Part shown: positions 37,701-49,841 of the stretch, piece by piece | Position numbering within the stretch: the stretch's first letter is position 1 | How the letters are laid out: each line of letters begins with the position of its first letter | From: Prunella strophiata | Lineage: Eukaryota > Chordata > Aves > Passeriformes > Prunellidae | DNA: 64,000 nucleotides | Reading direction: 5' to 3' | Assembly: GCA_036583965.1 (NCBI GenBank) | Contig: JAZBQD010000027.1 | Span: forward strand, 24,063,001 to 24,127,000 | Notes under the pieces: generated by a model | The model's input: only the letters and a program-made list of their open reading frames with translations | The model's database searches: none | What the model was told of the DNA's origin: nothing | Translations under genes and position numbers: made by a program

Positions 37701-39902
37701 AAGTGTGATGGAAGCCAGAGGTAGTAGCTATCCAGATGAGGTTAGAAGGAGGCCAGATTCCTCTCTTCCATAATGTATTTTGCCTTGATAACTGTGTTCC
37801 TCAGAAGTGGAGCTGAGCTGTGCTTGGCACAGGCACAGAGAGGGTAGCAACCAGCCCCTGTCTGGAGCAGTTAACAGAGGAGGGAATTGGGACTGTTTGG
37901 TGGGAGCTGGAGCTGGGTAATGGCAGCAAAGAACAAGTTAGATTTATGTTTCCCATTCATTCCACGTTTTGGGACAGCAGCTTTGTGGTGTTTGACTCAC
38001 TGCTGTTCCTGTGGCATCTCTTATTTGATCTCTTTTTACTTTCTCTCAGGTGGCTCGTCTACTCAGCTAGAGAAGTGATTTCACTTCCATGACTCCAAGT
38101 GTGTAGGATTCAAACCACCTTATTTTTCATGAGGACCTGGCCTTCCAAATTGCTTGTTTCAATGCTTACAAGCTTATATGGGGCTTTGTTTGGGCCCATG
38201 GCAGAGACCACCTTTCCTGATTATTTCTGAGTTCCTCAGAGTATTTTCCTCCCTCCCTCTTAACAGAGATGCAGGGATGCATTTTCCACTCTGTTTTCCA
38301 GTGTTTAAACATTCAGTATTACCCATTACATTCTGGTCTCATTTGCTTAGTCAGTCCCTTTGAGTGCAGTCTGTAACTTCCCAAATGCCAAGCAAGGCTG
38401 AAAAGTTCTGTGAGCTACAGGATCCTTTTGTTTCTCGTGTCTCTTTTTGTATGCAAAGCATTCCTACAAGGCTGGGCAGTGAAAGGCTCTTTGTCAGGGA
38501 GCTGGTGAGAACAGAGTGCTGGAAGGCTGCAGAAAGGCTGTTCTTCACATCACTTGTGTTGTTAACTCCTCCTAACCCGAATTTAATGACCTGTTGCTCA
38601 TGGAGAGATGAGAGATAGGCAGAGATTTACATCTGGCAACAAAAGGAAGCATTACATCCTTCTCCAGTTTTGCACAGAAAACTGCCTGCTCTTTATTGCT
38701 GTTTAAGGATTTCTCTTGTAAAACTCAGCTTGTGTCTCTAGTGGGATTTAAACACAAGTGCCTGATGTTCTGCAAAGACATATTTAATATTTCACACCAT
38801 AGCAGGACAACGACGTTGGGACTCATCTCACCAAATTTTCTTAGAAAAATTAACTGTAAGTTTTGAGAACTGAATATAAAAATCTAATTTTTATTTTAAA
38901 TAAAATTCCCTAGCAGGGGGAAAGTGCCTTTATATGTGAAGTCTTAGACCAATACTTGAGGGGAGCATAAAACTATCACCACTTCCATCTGTTGAAATGT
39001 TTTTGGATGAGTTTGTGACAGTTCTGACAGGGACTGAAAACAGGTCACTGTGTTCTCTCTGTCTTATGTTACCAGGTTGTTGTAGCACAAGCACTTAAGG
39101 ATGCACTTGTTTGAACTCTTCAGATTGAGATGTATAAACCTAAATGGATAAAACTTATCCATTTAGGATATTATTCTGGACAGTGAGTAATCACTCACCT
39201 TCATTAAACCTGCCTGTAGGGAGCCATGGAATTCTTCCTGGATAATTATGGAGCTGTGTATCTGAAACAATGGGCACTCCTGCTGAAAATGAAGTGGATG
39301 ATCCTGCCTGCAAGGCACAGGGTTGTGCCTTGTAGGTAAGAGATTTCCCTTTGGCACTGTTGGAGTTGTGCCCACTGTTCCTCTTTCCCAGTGGTGTTTT
39401 CACAGCATCGTGGGCTTTTCTCACTGGTATCAGGAGTTGGGGCACAAAGTGAGCACTTGGCACCTGGGGAACCTTGAAATAACACTTGGAGCTGTTGGGA
39501 ATGGCAGGTGCTAGAGGCACAGAAGCTGTGTTGGAGAAGGTGGCTGTGTCACAGTCTCATTGCTCACTGGAATATTGCCCTGGGAAAGGATGGAGTGAAA
39601 ACAGGCAGAAGGGTCCTGGAGCTGTGAGCAAAGACACTCTTTTGGTTGATTCCTCCTGTGTGTAGGCTGCTTCATATAAATTAACAAATTAGGGTGGAAG
39701 ATACTGGCTGCTTCTTTAGGAATTTTTCTCTCCTAAATGAAATAATCTTCAAGGTCCTTAATTTTGCTCACCTGTTAAGACTCCTTGTAGTTTGAGCTGG
39801 AAGCACTTTGTATTGTTTATGGTAATTGTATATGAATGATGCTGTTTGGGATTTTGCTTTTATTCACTGGAGTTTCTTCTAAACATCCATCTCCTTTTTC
39901 AG
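34761..39902 (+). other. RGL1 intron 3
   Basis: This 5.1-kb intron has donor GTAAGA and acceptor CTTTTTCAG. It contains a perfect hairpin at 39139-39167. No other repeat family or gene was recognised. Confidence 0.8.
39139..39167. repeat. Perfect inverted repeat, 13-bp arms, 3-nt loop
   Basis: CCTAAATGGATAA at 39139-39151 is exactly reverse-complementary to TTATCCATTTAGG at 39155-39167, separated by AAC. Pairing stops immediately outside the arms. It lies in RGL1 intron 3. The arms are too short and the hairpin too isolated to call a microRNA precursor. Confidence 0.9.
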
Positions 39903-39980
39903 GTTTGGAAACCTGGAGAGCTCAAGCCATGGAGAAGTGGCAAACCTGAATTCCTTGGAATCTGAGATGGTACTCAGGGC
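39903..39980 (+). CDS. RGL1: RGL1 coding exon 4 (residues 116-142)
   Basis: 78 nt. The first base completes the Arg codon from exon 3 and the last two bases begin an Ala codon completed in exon 5. Borders are TTTCAG|GTTTGG and AGGGC|GTAAGT. It encodes FGNLESSSHGEVANLNS and LESEMVLRA. The sequence corresponds to the variable serine-rich insert of the RGL1 REM domain (human has YGNL and a similar acidic/serine stretch). Low conservation here is expected, and the exon is placed by its borders and flanking matches. Confidence 0.9.
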
Positions 39981-42058
39981 GTAAGTATGGACTTTGCACT
40001 GTGGAGCAAGCCCCAGACAGGATTTGGTCTTGGAGGAGGATGCAAGCAGCAGAGCTGTTGTTTCTGTTGAAAATTCACAGCACTGTTTGCATGCTTAAAC
40101 AAGCTTGTGGAAAGGCCAAGTGCCAATTGTCTTGTAACATATCCAATAATACAATCCAGGCATCTTTTGCAGGGAAATTGGTTTGGAATTAAACATGAGA
40201 TGAACACATCTAGGCAAACATTTTGCTGATTAAACAAACAAGGAGTGTTTGTTTCCTCTGCCTTATCTGTGGCAGTAAGTGGTTATTGCTTATGAGTGAT
40301 TTTTTTGTCATTGCAGCAATGCCTGCAGAGCAAAGCTGAGGGTGACTCAGGCAATGTGTGTGCATGGATCTTTTCTGTTAGTTACCCTGTGATTTAGAGT
40401 GCTGCTTTTAGAGTGAAATTTAAATTCTGAGGTCATCCTCATTTGCAAAAGAAATAGCAAAGCTGTTTTGAACTGCAGTTTAAATGAGAAAAAGGTGGTT
40501 TGGCTATCCTCCTAGTGTTTTATCTTTAGACATTGGGTGTAAAATGTGCCTTAGGTCATCAGCACTTGTACTTTGACATCTGTGGTTTGCATGCACTGTG
40601 GCATGCCTGGTTATATTTGATTACAGAATGAAGATGCTTGATTCTTGTCAGCATTACTGGTTTTCTGTTCCTCTTGCCCCATGGGACTTGACATAGGAGC
40701 TCAACCCTCAGGTCTCTCCTGACTGGTAAAATATTTTGCTCCCATTTTGCCATGAGAACTCCTCAAAGAACAGCTGGTAGTTAAAACTTGGTTACAGGCA
40801 TCAAGGAGGCAGCATTATGTCATGGGTAGAAGCAATAATAGTCAGACAGTGATTCCCACACTTCCATCCAGACTGAGTTTTAGGGTCTCTTCCAGCTTTG
40901 GGCAAACCATTTGACATTCCCTGATCTCAGTCATAAAACATGAGCTAAAGCTATACCCTTCCTGCAGAATAGCTGAAGGATTTTTACTGAGGGTGAGGAA
41001 TTAATTTCACCAGTATAAACCATGGTGGGATTAATCCCCCAGCTGCCTTTTTGTTGACCCAGATGACTTTGATGATGAGATGGAGAGAAAAGGGGTGAAA
41101 GTAATCTTGATGTTACCTCTGTCACTTGGGCTTTGGGCAAAATGCATCAGTTTTTAGTTGTACCTGTAGGTGAGTGTGCAAGCAAATAACATTTAGTAGG
41201 AGAGTGTTTGTTTTGGTTTGTTTCTTTGTTTGTTTGTTTTTACTGGAGGTATTTTTCTCCTGACATACATACAGTTTACCAGCCTGGTCAGTTGCTTCCT
41301 GCTGCATCTATGCTTTCTTCCCTCTTGGCACATAACACCTTTGCACAGCCAGGGATGGACTGAATGGATAAAGCCTGTGGTCCTGTTCCTGTGGTAGCTC
41401 AACTTCTGATGAATTTCCTGACAGATTGGTCATCAATGTAGTCCAGAACATCTGATTTTGATCCTTTGGCCTTCATAAGATACCTTTTATTGTGTGAATT
41501 TGATATCTTTACTCAAATCCGTGTCTATAAAAGGTTCAACAATGAACTTGTCAACAGAGTTTTTTGTCAGGTATATATACATGTTTAAACAGATCCCATA
41601 TAAATATGAATTCACTTTCCTTCCTTAAAATTTTCCATTGCTTTCAGTTGCTCTGGCTACTTGTCTCTTAGGTAGGATTAGTGGTATCTGGGAAGGTTTG
41701 GCTTTGTAGTGCTGTTGTGAAACGTGTCCTTCTGGTAGTTCAGGTTTTCTCTTGTCTGGGATAATTCCAATATAATTGCATTTGCCCTCTTTTCTCATAG
41801 AACAGAACATGATATAATTGTGCTCTTGGTTTTATGTGACTTGGAGAAATAGGAGGAAGCAGCAGTAGAGCCTTGTTATTTCTTGCCATTAACTCTGTAT
41901 TTCTCAGAGGAAAAATATCTCATGGAGAAGCCTGTGGTTTGTGGCCAGAGACCTTCTGCCTTCATCAGACTCCTGTTGTGGCAGCTCAGAGGCTTTAAAA
42001 AGCCAGTTGGGCCATTAGAAGTGGGATGCAATTTAAAGCATTTCCACTGGTTTGACAC

Positions 42059-42074
42059 AAAAAAAAAAAAAAAA
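42059..42074. repeat. A16 homopolymer
   Basis: Sixteen consecutive A residues in RGL1 intron 4. It may be a short A-tail, but no retrocopy body was recognised. Confidence 0.9.
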
Positions 42075-45000
42075 CCTGCAGAAGTTAAGAACTACAAGAA
42101 GAAGAGTTTATGACTCCTTTAGTACCTCATGGAGCCTGAAAGGAGGGGTAGCAAAAATTGAGGGTATGTGTGGAAGGAACACTGTCCTGTGTGGTGCACT
42201 GTGAGCCCACAGGTTACTGCCTTCTACATTGAAATTCTCTGTACTTTTTGCACTTGTAGTATAGAGCTGTGATGTATTTTGAGGAGAATGCCTGATATAA
42301 ATGATCTATTTTTAAAAAAATTATGTGAATATTCCACACAGTGTTTATGTACTTGCTTCAGTGTTCAGAACCTGCAGATCCTAAACTAGGGCTTGAGCAC
42401 ATTTGTGGCACAGCCTTGTTAGAGGGGCTTGTGGGAGCTTTAATTCTGCCCTTCTGTTCCCAGATCCTGCAGTGATTCCAGACTGCTGCAGTGATGTGTA
42501 GTTGTTACTGGCCCAAGATCACTTCAGCTGTGTTCAGAAACTTGCCCACCTAGGACCCCTTCTGCCAAGGGGATTTTCTTTTCACTTGAACATCATCTCT
42601 ATCATTTTTTGGGCTGCTGTAGTGGTCAAAACATTGGATTTTTCAACAGGGATCTGAGTGAATTACGTCTAATATGTGGTTTAAGCAAAGGTACCATACT
42701 TTTCAAAATACCTTGGATCTTAGAGTTGTGAGTAAACTCATCAAAACCATGAAAAATTTTGTAAGCTTCAAACAACCGTACCCTTTTGTTCCCTATCAGG
42801 ACCCACCTTAGCTTTTCATGTTCAGTAACTTGTTTTCTACACTTCTCACTACTTTCACTCAGTCAGACAGTTCATGATCACAAGTAACAGAAGAATAAAG
42901 TCTAGAAAAGGTCATATATTCCAGCTAAACATCTGAATTAAATGGACTTCAGCCTGTGTTTTCTGAAATGTCATGCTGTGTCTCTTAATTGTCTGATAAG
43001 AGAGTTGAAGGGAGTAGCTTATTTGACCCTCTACCTCCTATAAGTAATTTTTTTGTTCTTCATGTTATCAACAAGATTGCCATGTGCTCATGTAGCATGT
43101 GCCTCATGCTGCATGTTTTTGTGTCAAGGGGTGACAGACTTCCCTTCTTGTTGTTGTCTTTGGAGTCTTCTGTGTTCTCTGCATGGTTTCTAGCTTAGGA
43201 CTTATATTCACATTCAAAAAATTGTGTAACACACCAAGGTGTGTGACAGTTCAGAATAAAACCATATATACATTAACCACAAATTATCAGCATGATGAAT
43301 TGTATTAAGATTTAAAGAGAAGTTAATAAAATTTCTACAATAATTCAGTTATGTTCTTGCCTTTTAAATGAGGTTGTGTAGTTCATATGTGTTGTTTGGT
43401 ACATGTCACTTCACAAAACTCAAATGAAGAAAGAAAGTAAAGCAAAAAGTAGTTCTTACTCATGTTTGATGTGAAGGCTCTTTGCATCTTATCAGGCAGA
43501 GTCATGGAAAACCTGAGTGTGATAATCACCTCCTTGAGATCTTCAGCACCTTTATGTGTTTTGGGAAGAGGGTCAGCAAGCCAAGCAACTGATGCAGTGT
43601 GGGGCCTTCAGTCCTCCCCAGATGGCCAAGTGTCCTGCCCAGGAGATAGGTCCTACCACCAAAAGCACTGTTTCTATCACCTGATCTCTCTTTGGAGCAG
43701 ACCCATTCCTCAGTTAACCCTGTTAAAAGGTTGGGTGTTCTATTCCTGGTGAAGGACAGTGTTAATTTTGATTTCTGGGATTTTGGTTTCTGGCAGATAG
43801 GAGCTCCCAAAGCACAGGCTCCATGAATTTAAAGAGGTGATGTATTAAAAGAGCACACCCTGCTTTCCATGAAGGCTGACACTGAAAACCAGGCTGAGGA
43901 CTGGAACTGGAGAAAGGAACATAAAGCCTTCCCAGTCTAAAATATTGTAGTTGCTTGTACCTTCTGGGATTCAGTGGCTCTGCAGGGTCCTGAGATGCCT
44001 CTGGGTAGTGTGAGGGTCCCAAGCCAGGCCATGGCACTGGAATCCCTTGCTGTGACAAGCCTGTGACACCTGGGGAGCTGAGGCAGTACATCAGCCAGAG
44101 GTGCTGAGCTGGCTGACACCAGTTTTAAAGATTTGTGTCAGTTCCCAGAAGGGATTCATTCCTGTCCAAACACACAAAAAGCTATCCAGGCTGGCAGTCC
44201 AGGCTTGCCTGTGATGTTTGCATTTGGGAAGCCTGGTTTAATGTTAGCTGAATCTAGTTCCTTGGAGACCTTACTCAAAAATACAGGAGTACAAACCTGG
44301 GAATACCTGCAGGAAAGGTTTTTTCAAGAGGCAGACATGTTCCATGTTGGTCTGTGAACTTGGACCATGATTATTTGTTTGTTTGCTTTCCAGAGGTCTA
44401 ACATTAGTACTGCCATGGCTTTTGAATCCTTGAGGAACAGCAAAAAGCCCTTTCAAGCCTCCTTTTGGACTACAAGGCTGTGGTTTCCTTCTGTTACTGG
44501 CTTTGGTTTGCTGGTTTGGAGTCCATTGGTGGTGCTTTCCCTCAGATGGATGACAGGCCACAGAAATGAATCAAAATACTTGGGGCTTCTTTGCTTGTCT
44601 TGAATGTCAGCTCATAGTTGTCTCTGCTTTATTATCAAAATGTGGCATTTATTTGTTATTAAAACTTGGAATGTGGCACAATTGAAAACCACAGACAAAG
44701 CACCTTGAATCTAAACTGAAACCTTGTTTCATTCCACAGCATTTGGGGAAAATAATTCAAATAGAGAAAATGAAGGAGTTACTCAGTGACCACATGGCAT
44801 GTCTTGCATGTTCACCTCTCCTCTTCTGCATTAAAAGAGCAAATACCCCAAACCTTCAGTGTAGTACCACAGCATTTGGAGTTTTTCATAGTGACAAGCA
44901 AACATTCTCCCATGGCTTCCCATTCAGATCTTCCTGACCAAAACCCCGTGTCTTTTGGTTCCTTCTGAACCAAACAGCCCCACTGGAAAACAATGTGCAC

Positions 45001-45854
45001 AGTTAGAGCACTGCAGAAATAAAACTGGGCCTGAAACATTGTACTGCAGGACAACAGACACCAAAGGAATGTGAGACAAATAGAAGAAAAGTGACTGGAA
45101 GCTTCTGCTGCCTGGGAAGTCCATGGTGGGGAGCAGTTAAGATGCATTTGGGAGAGCAACAATCATTCATTCCAGTAAGGCACATTAAGCTCAAACAACA
45201 TCAGAAACCAGTGTGGTTACATGAGAAGCAGAGTCAAACACAGGGCAGCGGGAGAGTTATGAAAACAACCAGAACCAAGCAGAAAAGAATAATTAGAAAG
45301 AAAAATAATGATTGGCATCTCAATTAAAACAAAGAACAGCAAGCAGAGCTCTTCCCTTAGTGGCTTCACATTTGTCCCAGCAAAAGTCTCCCATGTGTTA
45401 CTGAAAAAGGTTTTTCCAAATCAGACAGAGCTGATCATTTGCTGGAGGTCATCAGGATGGTATTTACAAACAAACTGGGTGTAAGCAACTACCCTTGGGG
45501 CAGCCTTTTCTTGTGGTTTGCTTACATTTTGCCCCTGATTTAACAAACAAAACTGAGAAAATATGGGTGGCTTAATTTAGTCTGTGTGAGCAAGCCTGAG
45601 AGTTAATGCTTGGACAGTGGAGGAAAGGGAATAGCCATCTGTAGTGAGTATTTTCTCAATGGACTTAAGTATGCATTTAGCAAATTATAGCTAGTTTTGT
45701 GCACATTCTTATAGAATTTCATAAGAAATTAATAATTTAACCTCTTTTTGCAACTGAGGTTCCCCTTATTCTCCTTAAGTGTTGAGATTCCCTTCTCATT
45801 CTTGAGAAATTATTGCAGTGGGAAGAAAACACCACTTTTGCTTTTTTGGTCAGA

Positions 45855-46617
45855 AATTGAGGTTTCACAAGTCTGAGTGCCACATCCTCCACTTGGGCCA
45901 CAACGAGCCCCTGCAGTGCTCCAGGCTGGGGACAGAGTGGCTGGACAGTGCCCAGGCAGAAAGGGACCTGGTGGTGCTGGTGACAGCAGCTGAACATGAG
46001 CCAGCACTGTGCCCTGGTGGCCAAGGCCAGTGGCACCTAGCCTGTGTCAGGAATGGTGTGGCCAGCAGGAGCAGGGAAATCATCCTTCCCCTGTACCCAG
46101 CACTGGTGAGGGCACACCTGGAGTGCTGTGTCCAGTTCTGGGGCCTCAGTTTGGGAAGGACCTTGAGATGCTCCAACACATCCAGAGGAGGCAACGAGGC
46201 TGGAGAGGGACTTGGAACACAAACCCTGTGAGGAAGCAACTGAGGGAGCTGGGGGTGTTTAGCCTGGAGAAAAGGGAGACTCAGAGGTGACCTTACACTC
46301 TCTACAATCTCCTGAAAGGTGGCTGTGCTCAGGTGGGGGTTGGTCTCTTCTCCCAGGTAACCACTGACAGAACAAGAGGACACAGTCTTAAGTTATGCCA
46401 GGGGAAGTTCAGGTTAGGTATTAGGAAAAAGTGTTTTGGGCCCTGGAATCGTCTGCCCAGAGAGATGGTGGAGTCAGCTGTCCCTGGTGGTGTTTAAAAA
46501 AGACTGGACATGGCACTCAGTACCATGGTTTAGTTGATGAGGAGGTGTTAGGTCATAGGTTGGGCTAGATGATTTCAAAGTTAATTGAAACCTAGTTAAT
46601 TCTGTGATTCTGTGAAA
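45855..46617 (+). mobile_element. CR1 LINE, 5'-truncated copy with ORF2 C-terminus and 3' end
   Basis: About 760 bp matches the 3' third of an avian CR1 non-LTR retrotransposon. The translation near 45858-45990 contains ECHILHLGHNEPLQCSRLG and DSAQAERDLVVLV, the end of the reverse-transcriptase-encoding ORF2. Downstream come 'GGGGCCTCAGTTTGGGAAGG', 'CAGAGGAGGCAACGAGGCTG' and the non-coding tail with 'GGTTGGGCTAGATGATTTC'. It ends in two copies of the ATTCTGTG octamer typical of CR1 3' termini. The reading frame is broken several times, so it is a dead copy. 5' truncation is normal for CR1. It lies in RGL1 intron 4, in the same orientation as the gene. Confidence 0.93.
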
Positions 46618-49600
46618 TGCTGTCTTTAATTCCTGTCAGATCCTGTCAGGACTGTTAGAGTTGTGTGCCCAGTAGAGACAAGGCCATGGAGAATTCCCCT
46701 GTGGTAGGAGTGTCTCATTTCCCACCTCCACTGTGCCCTGCTGAGCTGACAGAGCTGTTGGACCTGCAGCTGCCACAGTCCTGTCACCTTCTGTGCAGCT
46801 CATGGGCAGAGGGGGGTGGGTGAGTTCCTTGGTCCCAGTTTGTGCACAGCAGGCTCAGATACACTTCTCCACCTACCTGGATAGGTTTTGGAGACTGAAA
46901 CCTTTGGAGATGGGCTCCAAGCAAAGCTGGTGTGGATATTAGAAGACTTTCTGATATGTGTGAAACTTGAAAGCATTGCTTAGCAGAGCCTGGAGTTTGT
47001 GGCCAGCAGCACAGGAGTTAAGCATTAAGGGGCTTTTTGTATAGGCAGGAAAAGAAGAATTTATAACTCAAAATCAACCCATGAAAAATGTGGTCTGTAG
47101 TGTTTGTTTCCTGTCTGAGCTCTTGGAAGGCCCCTGTTCCTATCTGAGTCTGTCAAGTATGGAGAGTTTCTTTGCAAGGGCAGCAAATGTGAAGCTACTG
47201 CAAGATACGGGCAAGTGTCCAGCCCATTTCTGGAAAGCTGCATTATTCCTGGCACTCCAGTAGAAGAGCCAGGCAGCAGGAGATCACTAGGGCACAGCAC
47301 ACCTCTTCTCTCTTTCCTCTTTCCCCTCCTGACTGAAATTATTTTGCTGGCAAATTCAGTGTCTGTAACAGCTGTGAACTCTTCACCCTGCTCTGTGTCT
47401 GTCTTAAACTCTGTTTATTGTTCAGCTTAAGAAAGTGGCCACCAACCAAGCCTCTGGAAACTGAGCTTAGTGTAGAAAGTGTGTGAACAGTATTAGTACA
47501 AAAACTTGCCCTGGGGAGAGGCTCCTCCTTCCAAATCATGGCTGAATTGATCAGTGGTTGTAGGAATAGAACACCTAGCCTGGCTTTTGGTTTTGGGACC
47601 AGGGGGGATGATGGTTTGTGATGTGGGTGGGGAAAAGGAGCACAGAGCAGGAGGAAGTGCACTGTCTGGGCATGGACTGAGGCACAGTGTTCCCTGCCTG
47701 TGGGGGCAATGAGAGGAGGGTGCTGTGGGCAGAGGACAGTGGTGTTTGTGACTGTGGTGCTGCTGTGACAGCATTCTGGGTGTCTGGGGCTAGAGAGGAC
47801 AACTGAAACTGGGAGGGGGGTGGCAGAGTCTGTGAGCATCACTGGGAGCATCTGCCTGTTGGTGGTCTTTCCTGGCCTTGGGATGTGGAGCTGCTCTGGC
47901 ACTGTTGGCTGTGCCACAGCTTGCAGTGAAACCTGAAATCCAGAACGTGTTTACATGTTAATTTTTGATTGTAAATACTTTTCCTAGCTCTGAAATTGTA
48001 ATTCCAGCATTTCTCCTGTCAGCAAGCCTAACCAAAGAATGTTACCAACAGATTTCCAAATACTTTAACTGAAAATTCAGAGTTGCCACATTATCAGAAC
48101 AAGAAGGGAAAGAAACAACAGACTTAAGTGGATGAAAGTTGTATGAAATCTGTCTGGTACTAAAAGTTAATTGAGTTTTGAGAAAAACCTACAATTCAGA
48201 TGAGACACAGAGAGTGGGAGAAACTCTCTTTACTGTTTCTTAACTATTGGTTTATTTTGGATGCTGCTGAGCAGCTGAGTTAACCAGAGACTGCTATGGT
48301 TTCCCAGCTTGCAGCAGGAATGTGCCAGTGTTTGCACACAGCTCCAATAGGAGAGTTTCCTGTGCTGGAAGAGACTTGAGATATAGGAATGGTTTTGGAG
48401 GCATGGAAAGTTCAGGGCCTTTTTCTCAGGAAGTTTAGGTGTCTATTGTGCCTTTTATTCTGAAATAAGGAGCTTAAAGTTTTAAGAAAAGTGGTTATTT
48501 TTTAGTAATTTTCTATTTTTGCTACACTGAGTTGAAAATTGTCAACAACATTGCAAGTTATTTCTGGAAAACCATAGCTTAAATTGTCTTATTTTCTTGC
48601 AAGTTGAAATTATGATAAATCCCTGCAAATATAGGATCTAAGGGCATTCCCTCAAGCATATATTGTGCAGTATCTAAGTACCAATCTAACATATGGGTGT
48701 GGATGAAAACCTACATAAATCAGGAAAAGCAAACAAACAGATCACTGCTCCAGGCAGGGAGGAAGCCACGCTGAGTCCTCAGCTCTGCTTTCCCCTCATG
48801 CCCCTCAGTCTGCAGAGGGATTGTCCATGGGTTGGTGTTCTTTTAGCTGCCTGTATCTAACAAAGTCTGGGATAACTTCCCTGAACGAGATCCAGTGGTC
48901 CTACAGCTCCTTAAGCATCCTTCTCCTGCTCTGCCAGCATGAGTGGGACACCCTTTGTGTGTGCTGCAATTTGACAGCCCCTCCTTGGTTTGTCTGAAGA
49001 TGAAATCAAGACCCTGCTGATACATTTTCAGTCCCTAGGATTAGCAGCACCTCTGTGTCTCCTAGGCTCAGCTCTCTTGGCACTCCAGGCTGACTCTGGC
49101 ACGGGCAGCCTCGTGCTGCTGTGAGGGTTTTATCCTCCCAGATGAGGCATTCCCACTCACTGTGTGTGCCTGTGGGGGTGAGGTTTGGGATTTTCCCTTT
49201 TTTCCTCCATGAAAGCCACAGTTTCATGAGCAGGCAGGCTTTGTACCAAGGCTGTAGATAAGGAGGAACATGGTGTGTTGGGATATGCAGCTCCAGTATG
49301 GTCCCCAGACTCTGCAGCTGGTGAAAGGCCCCAGAGGAAGCATTTGATTTAGCATTTCCACTGGGAAGGAGCCATGAATACCTTGTTTCCTCCCTGCTAT
49401 TTTCCCACAACGTCCCAGGGAGTGGTTATGGAGCAAACATTGAGCTTATCCCAGTGGCCTGAGACAGAATGAATAAATTCTGTTGTGCTGTTGGTGGTGT
49501 GTGTATAATTTCTGCTGGTTGTTAAACATGGCTGTGGTAGAGCTCAGGCACAGATGCTTCAGGTGGGCTGTGACTGTCTCTTGTTGCTGGGGTGGATGCA

Positions 49601-49656
49601 GGTGCACTCAGCTCCACTGGATGCACAGTGTGTGTGTTCTCTCTGTTTGCTTGCAG

Positions 49657-49841
49657 TGAAATAGCGTCGGTCTTACGCGCCTGGCTCGATCAGTGCTCGG
49701 AGGATTTCAGGGAGCCCCCTGACTACCTGTGTTTGCTGAAGTTGCTGGATTATCTGAAGAACAATATGCCCAATTCTGACATGGAGAGTAGGGTGCAGAA
49801 CCTCTTGAAGCAGTTTCAGAACCAAGAAGTAGAAGCTGTTG
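49657..49841 (+). CDS. RGL1: RGL1 coding exon 5 (residues 142-204)
   Basis: 185 nt, acceptor TTGCAG|TGA and donor GTTG|GTGAGT. The first base completes an Ala codon and the last base starts an Asp codon. It encodes EIASVLRAWLDQCSEDFREP, then PDYLCLLKLLDYLKNNMP, and ends in NLLKQFQNQEVEAV. RAWLDQC.EDFREPP is a clear match to the REM domain of human RGL1. This exon finishes the REM domain. The 5' part has slightly unusual CpG-bearing codons (GCG TCG, CGC). Confidence 0.96.

Larger units (their letters stand above)
39981..49656 (+). other. RGL1 intron 4
   Basis: This 9.7-kb intron has donor GTAAGT and acceptor TTTGCTTGCAG. It contains A16 at 42059-42074 and the longest CR1 LINE copy of the window at 45855-46617. 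A 192-residue antisense open frame at 47339-47917 has low-complexity Pro/Ser/His content and no recognisable domain, so it was not called. Confidence 0.8.

Noticed and set aside
39139..39167. MicroRNA precursor
   Set aside because: The stem is only 13 bp with a 3-nt loop and no extended pairing outside the arms, too short for a pre-miRNA.
4506..42074. Several A16-A18 tracts as tails of processed pseudogenes
   Set aside because: No cDNA-like body or flanking target duplication was recognised beside any of them. Bird genomes have few processed pseudogenes because CR1 does not favour poly(A) RNAs.
45865..46383. 172-codon antisense open frame over the CR1 element
   Set aside because: It is the shadow of the CR1 sequence on the opposite strand. 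CR1 coding sense is the + strand here.
47339..47917. 192-codon antisense open frame in RGL1 intron 4
   Set aside because: The translation is Pro/Ser/His-rich and low complexity with no recognisable domain. Overlapping open frames occur in the other antisense frames, as expected for a locally GC-rich, stop-poor stretch.
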